Positions 13,134 to 20,900 of a stretch of DNA of 24,905 nucleotides are shown here, in pieces; position 1 is the first letter of the stretch, and each line of letters begins with the position of its first letter. The stretch is from a virus. The DNA lies in IMG/VR virus record IMGVR_UViG_3300025120_000509, positions 1-24,905 of that record; one strand, given 5' to 3'. The position numbers and the translations under genes are program-made. The notes beneath the pieces were generated by a model that did no database searches, had not been told where the DNA came from, and worked only from the letters and a program-made list of their open reading frames with translations.

Positions 13134-14689
13134 GCACAGCTTTGAATATTAAAAAATATTTTGGCCCTCCGGGCACAGGCAAAACAACTAAGTTGTTGGG
13201 TCTTGTTGAAGAACATTTAGAGTCTGGCGTACAACCAGATCAAATGGCATTTGTTTCTTTTTCTGTGAAAGCTGCAACTGAAGCAAAGAACAGAGCTAAT
13301 GCAAGTCTTGGTTTAGGCTTTGATGAGATGCCTTACTTTTGTACCAGTCATGCCTTCTGCAAAAGAATTATGGGTATTGGTCGTGTTATGGCTGGTGAAG
13401 ACGTAAAAGATTTTCTAGAAGAGTACAGTTTTAACCTCACTAAAAATTATAAATTAGATAATCGTCGAAGTATTCAGTCCTTGGTCGAAGATCCCTACTT
13501 CCAGATCATTGAAAACGCTAAGACAAATTGTCGAACTGTTGAGGAAGAAAGGTTGGCGACAATCATTTCTTTGCGCAAAAACATAAGCCCAGTAATGTTA
13601 ACTTCAATAGCTGAAGCATGGGAAGAGTATCGCTTAAAGAGTGTCCCAGTTATATATTCTTTTGCGGATATGATAAATAAATTTATTAAAGAAGGTACAC
13701 CACCGCCATTAAAGGTGCTGGTTGTAGATGAAGCTCAAGATTTAGCCGAACTAAACTGGCAGTTGGTAGATAAATTAACTAAGAATGTAGATATAACCTA
13801 CATTGCAGGAGATGATGACCAAGCAATATACGAATGGAACGGAGCCAAACCACAACGTTTTGTAGACTATCAAGGGGACAAAATTATTCTAAACCAGTCT
13901 TTTCGCATACCAAAAAAGGTACACGAAGTTGCTGAAGTAATATCAAAACGAATAAAGGTACGCGAAGAAAAAGAATACAAGCCTAGAAAAGAAGAAGGCA
14001 GTGTCACAGAGATATCTTCTGTTAACTTATTACCTTTAGAAAAGGGTGAATGGTTAGTACTAGCCTCTTGTGACTATATGCTCTCAGATGCAGCCAAAGG
14101 CTATGGTATTAGAAAGTTCTTGATAGACAATGGTTTTGTTTTTTCTCACAATCACTATCGTTATATACCGCATAAAATGATGGCAGCTATGTCAGCTTGG
14201 GAAAAATTAAATACTGAAGGAGAGATTACAGTAGCTCAGTTGGGCGATCTGTATAACTATTTAGGCAAGACTCATGTCAAGCGTGGGTTTATTACTAAAG
14301 TTTTAAATGAAGAAAACAAAAGTCAATTAGTAAACAAAGAACAAATAATAAATATATACGGACTGAAAGAAGAATGTTTAGACGAAGAATGGAAAGAAGT
14401 CTTTAGTAAAACTATTGATATACAACGTCGAGCTTTTATTGAGAAAGCTATGGCAAACAATGAAGACCTTTTTGGTGAGCCGAGAATAGCTATTTCAACT
14501 ATTCATCAAGCCAAAGGAGGAGAAGCAGAGAATGTTGCAGTCTTGTTGGATTTATCTCCAGCTCAACAGCAAGATTTTATTTTAAACCCAGACGGCTTAC
14601 ACAGACAATTTTACGTAGCGGTGACAAGAGCACTACAAAATTTATATTTGGTTAAAGCTAAAAGCGAAAACTATAGGTACTTAATATGA
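13130..14689 (+). CDS. SF1 (UvrD/Rep-like) DNA helicase
   Basis: 519 residues with a full SF1A set. Walker A is GPPGTGKT (12-19). Walker B is DEAQD (200-204). Motif III is GDDDQAIYEW (from 227). Motif IV is LNQSFRIP. Motif V is STIHQAKGGEAENV (from 456). Motif VI is YVAVTRA (495-501). The TIHQAKG and VAVTRA forms place it with UvrD/Rep/Dda-type 3'-5' or 5'-3' helicases; the sequence alone does not settle polarity. It is shorter than bacterial UvrD (about 720 residues), as in phage Dda-size enzymes, with reduced insertion domains. It overlaps the polymerase start as ATGA. With no DnaB-type helicase in the window, it may be the replicative helicase or a loading and recombination helicase. Confidence 0.9.
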   Translation: MSTALNIKKYFGPPGTGKTTKLLGLVEEHLESGVQPDQMAFVSFSVKAATEAKNRANASLGLGFDEMPYFCTSHAFCKRIMGIGRVMAGEDVKDFLEEYSFNLTKNYKLDNRRSIQSLVEDPYFQIIENAKTNCRTVEEERLATIISLRKNISPVMLTSIAEAWEEYRLKSVPVIYSFADMINKFIKEGTPPPLKVLVVDEAQDLAELNWQLVDKLTKNVDITYIAGDDDQAIYEWNGAKPQRFVDYQGDKIILNQSFRIPKKVHEVAEVISKRIKVREEKEYKPRKEEGSVTEISSVNLLPLEKGEWLVLASCDYMLSDAAKGYGIRKFLIDNGFVFSHNHYRYIPHKMMAAMSAWEKLNTEGEITVAQLGDLYNYLGKTHVKRGFITKVLNEENKSQLVNKEQIINIYGLKEECLDEEWKEVFSKTIDIQRRAFIEKAMANNEDLFGEPRIAISTIHQAKGGEAENVAVLLDLSPAQQQDFILNPDGLHRQFYVAVTRALQNLYLVKAKSENYRYLI

Positions 14690-16557
14690 GCGCATTTAAA
14701 CCAGCAACGGAATGGATTGCCCCGGATGTATTTCCAACAGAACTTTTAATTAATGCAGAAGAAATAGCCATTGATACAGAAACTAGAGACCCTAATTTAA
14801 TGTCGGCTGGTCCCGGATACATCAGAGGGGATGGTGAAGTAGTAGGTATTTCAGTAGCTTGTGATGGCTTTGAAGGGTACTTTCCGTTTGCTCATGAGAC
14901 TGGATTTAACTTTCCAAAAAACAAAGTCGTCAATTTCTTTAAAAAAGTTTTGGCTAGCGACAACGATAAAGTATTTCACAACGCTACTTACGATGTCGGT
15001 TGGTTAGAAAGTTTAGGTATAAAGATTAACGGTAGGATTATTGACACTATGATTGTGGCACCGTTAGTGGATGAGAACCAATTTTATTATTCCTTAAATG
15101 CTTTGGGTAGGCAGTATTTGAATGAAGGCAAGACTGAAACAGAATTGAATCAGGCTGCTGCTGAATGGGGACTAGATCCAAAAGCAGAAATGTGGCGCTT
15201 ACCGTCAGCCTATGTCGGTACGTATGCTACGCAAGATGCTGTGCTTACTTTAAAACTTTGGAATTATTTTAAGGTTGAAGTAGAAAATCAAAACCTTTGG
15301 AATGTATTTAATTTAGAAATGGAAGTACTACCTTTAATTATTGAGATGAAAAGAAGAGGTGTACGTGTAGATGTTGAAAGAGCTGAACGAGTTAAGAAAG
15401 ACCTTATCAGCAAAGAGAAAAAATTAATTAAACAGATTCAAAAAGAATCGAGCGTAAAAGAAGTACAGCTATGGGCAGCACGTTCACTGGCTAAAGTATT
15501 TGATAATCTCGAGTTAACTTATTTAAGAACACCTACTGGTCAACCTAGTTTTACTAAAGCTTTTTTAGAAAACCACACGCATCCAGTGGCTAGTATGATT
15601 AGAGAAGCTAGAGAACTTAATAAATCGCACAGTACTTTTATAGATTCTATTTTAAAACATGCTCACAATGGTCGAATACATGCAGAAATAAGACAACTAA
15701 AAGGTGAGTCTGGTGGCACAGTCACAGGTCGGTTGTCCATGAGCAATCCAAACTTGCAACAAGTACCTGCGCGTAATAAAAATATAGGCCCATTGATAAG
15801 ATCATTGTTCTTACCGGAAGAAGGTGAGCTTTGGTGTTCAGCAGATTTTAGCCAGCAAGAACCTAGAATACTTACACACTACTCGGATTTATCTAAGTAT
15901 GAAGGTGCTGAAACTATTGCCGAAGCCTATCGAGAAGGCGACGCAGACTTTCATCAAGAGGTAGCAAACCTAGTAGATATAGACAGAAAGACTGCTAAGA
16001 CTATTGGTTTAGGAATAATGTATGGCATGGGTAAAGGTAAACTAGCGGATCAGCTTGGTGTTACTTTGGAAGAAGCTGCAGATATTCTAAGTAAATTTAA
16101 TACGTACGCACCATTCGTGCGCCAGTTAGCAGATTCGGTTATGCGTAGTGCTAATCAAAAAGGTTACATAAAAACTTTACTAGGCAGACGCTGTCACTTT
16201 GATATGTGGGAGCCAGTTAAATATGGTACTGGTCGTCCACTTAAATACAAAGAAGCCGTGCATGAATACAACGGCGAAGTTAAAAGAGCGTTTGTCTATA
16301 AAGCGCTAAACAAATTAATACAAGGCTCGGCGGCAGATATGACCAAACGAGCCATGGTCGAGTGTTACAAAGCAGGGTATACCCCGCTTTTACAAGTTCA
16401 TGATGAGTTAGTATTTTCTGTATCTTCTAAGGAAGACGTGGAGAAGATAACTAAAATTATGGAAGAGGCTGTGTCTCTGTCTATACCTAATAAGGTAGAC
16501 GCAGAGGTAGGCAAAAACTGGGGTGATTCTATGGAATCACCAAACAATAACTTATAA
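14686..16557 (+). CDS. polA: family A DNA polymerase with 3'-5' exonuclease
   Basis: 623 residues, T7-like size, without the 5' nuclease of bacterial Pol I. The exonuclease domain shows AIDTET (ExoI), FHNATYDVGW (ExoII) and YATQDAVL (ExoIII), so proofreading should be intact. In the polymerase domain, motif A is SADFSQQEPR (catalytic D387), motif B (O-helix) is RKTAKTIGLGIMYG (434-447), and motif C is QVHDELVF (D573, E574). The residue at the E. coli F762 position is Leu442, a variant common in marine viral PolA. There is no DnaJ-like CxxCxGxG insertion as reported for phage HMO-2011. It overlaps the helicase stop by four bases; upstream pairing to rRNA is weak, so coupling is likely. Confidence 0.95.
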   Translation: MSAFKPATEWIAPDVFPTELLINAEEIAIDTETRDPNLMSAGPGYIRGDGEVVGISVACDGFEGYFPFAHETGFNFPKNKVVNFFKKVLASDNDKVFHNATYDVGWLESLGIKINGRIIDTMIVAPLVDENQFYYSLNALGRQYLNEGKTETELNQAAAEWGLDPKAEMWRLPSAYVGTYATQDAVLTLKLWNYFKVEVENQNLWNVFNLEMEVLPLIIEMKRRGVRVDVERAERVKKDLISKEKKLIKQIQKESSVKEVQLWAARSLAKVFDNLELTYLRTPTGQPSFTKAFLENHTHPVASMIREARELNKSHSTFIDSILKHAHNGRIHAEIRQLKGESGGTVTGRLSMSNPNLQQVPARNKNIGPLIRSLFLPEEGELWCSADFSQQEPRILTHYSDLSKYEGAETIAEAYREGDADFHQEVANLVDIDRKTAKTIGLGIMYGMGKGKLADQLGVTLEEAADILSKFNTYAPFVRQLADSVMRSANQKGYIKTLLGRRCHFDMWEPVKYGTGRPLKYKEAVHEYNGEVKRAFVYKALNKLIQGSAADMTKRAMVECYKAGYTPLLQVHDELVFSVSSKEDVEKITKIMEEAVSLSIPNKVDAEVGKNWGDSMESPNNNL

Positions 16558-16568
16558 TTGGAGATCCT

Positions 16569-16739
16569 ATGGATATCAATAAATGGAAAAGCGTAGCAAT
16601 ACGTAAAGAGATCGTCGAACTGGCTGCTGAAATAGGCAAAAAGACAGAACGACCTACAAGTAATGTGTTTGCTTTCGCTGTCAAGCGTTTAGCTGAAGAC
16701 CTTGAAAAAGGTAAATTGACAGAAGTACCAAAAGCATGA
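16569..16739 (+). CDS. small ribbon-helix-helix-like protein, 56 aa
   Basis: The ATG at 16569 follows TTGGAG at a good distance. The product has a short strand (WKSVAIRKE), a helix (IVELAAEIGKK), a turn (ERPTSN) and a second helix (VFAFAVKRLAEDLEK). This layout fits an Arc/MetJ-type ribbon-helix-helix DNA-binding domain. Such proteins act as dimeric repressors or architectural factors. It sits between polymerase and nuclease and overlaps the nuclease start (ATGA), so it could regulate the operon or the repeats at 2113-2498. Both roles are inference. Confidence 0.6.
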   Translation: MDINKWKSVAIRKEIVELAAEIGKKTERPTSNVFAFAVKRLAEDLEKGKLTEVPKA

Positions 16740-17458
16740 AGCACGAAATAAAATATGAGTCGCCTTATGAGTATGGCAACTTCTCTAGTGAAGATCGTAA
16801 AGAAGGAAGATTCTACGATTGTAATGGAGTTAAGTTGCCGTCGGTAACGACCATACTTTCTGCTACTAAGAAAGATACTGACACATTAACTAAGTGGATT
16901 GAACGGGTTGGTGAGGAAGAGGCCAATCGTATTCGTAATGAAGCGGCGGCAAGAGGCACGCACGTTCACCACATTTTAGAAAAACAAATTGTTCACGGTA
17001 ATCTGTGGGACTATACCCCGGATACTGGCGAAGAAAAACGTGCCTATAAAATGGCCTGTAAAATTATGGATGAAGGTTTTCCTAGAATTGGTCAGGTGTA
17101 TGGTTGCGAAGTGTCTTTATACAACCCAGATAAATATGCTGGTCGTGCTGATGTGGTTGGAGTCTTTGAAGGCGAACCAGCTATTATGGATTTTAAGCAA
17201 ACTAACAAACCAAAAAAGCGTGAGTGGATTGAAGATTATCTTTGTCAATTAGTCGCGTACGCTCTTGCACACAACGCCCTATATGGCACGAATATACAAA
17301 AAGGAGTCATTCTCATGTGCTCTGTCGACCTTATTTATCAAGAATTTGTAGTGCAGGGAGATGAGTTTAAACGCTGTGCGGATCTTTGGTTAGAGCGTGT
17401 TGATAGATACCACAACGAAGTTTTAAGTTTGTTTGATGGTATGAGTAGTGGGTACTGA
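16736..17458 (+). CDS. PD-(D/E)XK (RecB/Cas4-like) exonuclease
   Basis: 240 residues with RecB-family nuclease motifs in order: RGTHVHHILE (73-82), AGRADVVG with D139, MDFK with D152 and K154 (the D...DxK core), and QLVAY (171-175). These residues bind metal and cut DNA. The SVTTIL segment near residue 37 is also typical of phage exonucleases of this group. It would supply the 5'-3' resection needed for recombination or host DNA degradation, as T7 gp6 does. It overlaps both neighbours, so it belongs to the replication operon. No Fe-S cysteine cluster of the Cas4 type is seen. Confidence 0.85.
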   Translation: MKHEIKYESPYEYGNFSSEDRKEGRFYDCNGVKLPSVTTILSATKKDTDTLTKWIERVGEEEANRIRNEAAARGTHVHHILEKQIVHGNLWDYTPDTGEEKRAYKMACKIMDEGFPRIGQVYGCEVSLYNPDKYAGRADVVGVFEGEPAIMDFKQTNKPKKREWIEDYLCQLVAYALAHNALYGTNIQKGVILMCSVDLIYQEFVVQGDEFKRCADLWLERVDRYHNEVLSLFDGMSSGY

Positions 17459-17924
17459 AAATATAGGAATGGGTGTTGTAGGTGTAAGTAAATCTATTGA
17501 ATACAGTACGCCATTAAAAATAGTAAATCCTCTTATAAAAGAATTTTCTCTTACAAGAGATGTTTGTGCTAGTAAAGACAACTATAAACTAAAAGAATAT
17601 TGGACAATAGATGATGATGCACTAACAAAAACTTGGGAAGGTAATTGTTGGATGAATCCACCATTCAATAGAAATTTAGGTAAATGGATACAAAAAGCAC
17701 ACTACGAAAGACATAGTGGTACTAAAGTTTGCTTATTTCCAGTTAGGGCAAATACTAAATGGTGGGCAAAGGTCTGTGTAGATAGTGAAATAAGATTTAT
17801 AAACGGCGAAGTTAATTTTAATGATGAACCAAGAGGTTTGTGGGCTGCTATGTGTATTATGATATTTGGCGAACAAGCAAAAGTGGGAACATTCTCAGTA
17901 ATAGATTATAGAAATAAGGAGTAA
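17448..17924 (+). CDS. phage Dam-type DNA N6-adenine methyltransferase
   Basis: 158 residues in the layout of phage Dam (DNA N-6-adenine-methyltransferase) proteins: EYSTPLKIVNPLIKEFSLTR, DVCAS, a DDAL segment, CWMNPPFN (catalytic N70-P-P-F73), then VCLFPVRANTKWW and IRFINGEVNF. It should transfer methyl from S-adenosylmethionine to adenine N6, protecting phage DNA from host enzymes. No partner endonuclease is nearby. The longest frame begins at GTG 17448, overlapping the nuclease; an ATG at 17469 is an alternative, and neither has a clear SD. It is the last sizeable gene of the rightward operon. Confidence 0.85.
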   Translation: MGTENIGMGVVGVSKSIEYSTPLKIVNPLIKEFSLTRDVCASKDNYKLKEYWTIDDDALTKTWEGNCWMNPPFNRNLGKWIQKAHYERHSGTKVCLFPVRANTKWWAKVCVDSEIRFINGEVNFNDEPRGLWAAMCIMIFGEQAKVGTFSVIDYRNKE

Positions 17925-17927
17925 ATT

Positions 17928-17990
17928 ATGGCAAAGAATGAAACAAATAAAGTTTTAAATGTCGTCGAGGGAAAGGAACTCAAAGTTTAA
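17928..17990 (+). CDS. possible 20-aa peptide at the operon end
   Basis: The ATG at 17928 follows a consensus AAGGAG at seven bases. The reading frame of 20 codons encodes a charged peptide beginning MAKNETNKVLNVV. Its last 36 bases run antisense through the end of the 1690-residue protein gene. The strong SD argues for translation; the size and overlap argue for caution. It could be a remnant of a longer gene. Confidence 0.4.
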   Translation: MAKNETNKVLNVVEGKELKV

Positions 17991-20900
17991 GTTTAGTCTG
18001 TTCCTTCTGTAGAAACTAAGTTGGTTATTTATTTCTACTCTAGGGTAGTATCTTGCAGGAGATACTACTGCTCCCGATTGAATCATTTTTTTAGTTGCTA
18101 AATCAAAGTTTTTTCTAGCAGACTTTGGCGGTTTGTATGGTGTAAATATTCCTCTTATTATATTACTTCTCATTCTTCTGTTCCCAATTCTATCTTTAAA
18201 TTGTTTTCTTGCCTGTCTTTTATCAAGACCCAGTCTAGTAAGAGCTTCGTAATCTCTGTATAAATTTTGTTGAGCTTTAAAACTAGCTCGTTGTGAATTT
18301 TTAAAAGCATCTTTTACATCTTCAGCCGAAACTGCACCCGATTGATAAGTTATTTTAGTAAATAACCTTTTTGCTGAAGTTTCTGATTTTTTAAAGTCAC
18401 TAATAATAAATGGTAAAGATTGAGTTGGGTTTACGCTAGATACTTTTAAACCCATTAAACCTAACATAGCATCATCAAACTCTTGTCTATTACCGTATTT
18501 ATCAAAAGCAAATTCGCCGGCTTTCCCTCCTTGATTTAGTCGACTTAACTGTTGCATAAAACCCGGTTGCGCTTTTTCAAAAGCATACTCAAACTTGTCT
18601 TTAGCATAATTACCCCAAGTATCTTCTGGGTTAGCTATAAGAGCTCCGTTGGGTTTTCTATTATTATATAACTCCAAAAGTAATCCGGGCGCTATAGAAA
18701 AACTTAGGTAAGGATCAGTTAACTCACCTATGGCTTCTCCAATACCGCTAGCCACACTCGCTGGAATACTGCGACCTGTAGCTTGGCCTTCTCTTGCAGC
18801 TCCAATTACAGTTGGAATCATACGGTGTACCGTGTCGTAAACAAATAAATGACTACCATCCATGTAATCAAATCCACCGCCCTCTTCTGCAGTTCTTTTT
18901 CTAATTGGAATAATAAAATTATTTTTAGCAAAGTCAGGCATAATTCTTCTAGCTGCCTCTATGTCTTCATCATCAACACCTGATTCTGCTTTACCATAAG
19001 CTAGTGCCATAGCAGGTAGTCCAGCGGCCATTGTGCCAAGACCCAATAATCGACGATAACCCTGTATCATTTGTTGTGAGTTCCCGGATAAAATTTCTTT
19101 ACGACCTAACCAAAGAATATTAAATCCAGTTCTAATAATTTCTGTTGGGAAAGCAACAAAATTACCAAGAGGTAATTTTCTAATAACTTTTACAAAATTA
19201 CCAACGTAATCATAATTTGGAATAGTGTGTCGTACTTTGTAAGAAGCTAATGCGTTTAACATTTGTTCGTAATTTAAACCGTCTATTTTTAAATTATTAA
19301 GTTGTTTAGCAAAATCTAACATGCCCTCCATACCAATATCTGAGTTTTCATAAGCACGTTTTAGTTTTCTTTTTTCCGAAACAAAAGAAGCTATCTTAAA
19401 AAAATCATCTGCGGCTGAATATATCTCTGCTGGTTTACGACCTATTTTGGTTACGCCTTTAATGCTTTTACCAATAAAAGCATTTTTGTTAGTTAAAAAT
19501 GCTAAAAACTCACTCATAGACCTATACGCTCCAGATCCTGCTTCGTTAAAGATAGCTAACATATCCTGTAGTCTTACGTTGGTATTTACAATACCTAAAT
19601 CTTGTAGTTGTTTATAAAGTTTTTCTCTGTGCAAACGTTCAGAAATAGGTTTTCCGGAAGAGTCATAACCAGTTCCGGATAGCTCATAGTACACAGTTTT
19701 CATTGCTTCACTAAAATCGCCGATGTTTAAATGACCATTAGCCATGTAAAACATGCTAGCTGTAAATGCGTTACGTACTTGTGCAGTTACACTGTAAACA
19801 GTTTTAAAAGATTGTGCGATAGCTTTTGGAACAAGAAAAAATGAGTCATAAAATCTATTTATTCCACTCTTGTCTTGTTTATTTAAAGACAATGCCTCTG
19901 CTAATTCTTTAGTTGTGTATAGTCCATCTATTGGAGAATCCATTAATGGAACTTCTGTATTAAATTCTTCTGTCTTGTTAATTGCAAATACAAGACTCCC
20001 AGTCTTATTATTTTCTTCTAAAAGTTTTTGATAAAAGTTGTAGTTTTCTACGTAACTTGTAAGTCGGTTAACGGTTGTTGCAACTATTTGAGAAGGATTA
20101 GTCATCTCCCCAAACAAGCCTTTTAGTTCCGGAGGCAGCTTTTCTCTTTGTTGTAAGAACTGGTTTATTGGAGATACCTTACCTTCATCATTAGTAACTT
20201 CCCCTGCTCGAGTTTGAACTAAGCTAGAACTAACACCTTCTTGATTTAAAGATTGTTTTATTATGTCATTTACTGCTCTAATAGCTTTTTCCCTAGAAAA
20301 CTTTTGATCTTTCATGTAATAATCAACTGCTACGTCAAACGCTTTTTTCTGTTCTTTACTTCTTTTACCAAAAAAACTAGCTGGGTTCCAACCAGTTGTT
20401 GGATCAAATAACTTATAGCTTCTAGTTACGTACGCTCCTAATTGAGCTTTAATAATATCTCTTTTTGTTTCCTTAATTGTTTGCTCGCCTTTTTCGTAAG
20501 TAACTTTTTCTTCTAAAATGCTAGCGGGCAATTCAGCTAAAACTCTCTCACTAAGAGAGTCTATTGCGGTACGAATTTCTGTAGCTATTTGACGCATACT
20601 TTCTGGCAAAGCTTCTAATGGTGCTACGTCCACTCGACCGCCTTCAGCTAAATCTTCTCGTAAAAGAATAATACTTTTATTCAACGAATCTTTTTTTAAT
20701 TCATCGGTAGTTGTATTTAATTGTTGATTTAACTTGTCTATTTGTGTTTGTTTTTCAATCCTTTGTTCTTCTGTCAATGGTTTTCTAGTAAAACTTTTGT
20801 CTAAAAAATCTCTAAACAATAAATCTATTTCTGTTCGATTGGCAAAAGAACCATCTAACACAACAGCATCTGCAGCTTGCTCGTATGAAAGTGCAAGTTG

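Noticed and set aside
16569-16739. Antitoxin of a toxin-antitoxin pair
   Set aside because: It is RHH-like, but the partner gene is a phage exonuclease within the replication operon and no toxin-like small gene is adjacent.
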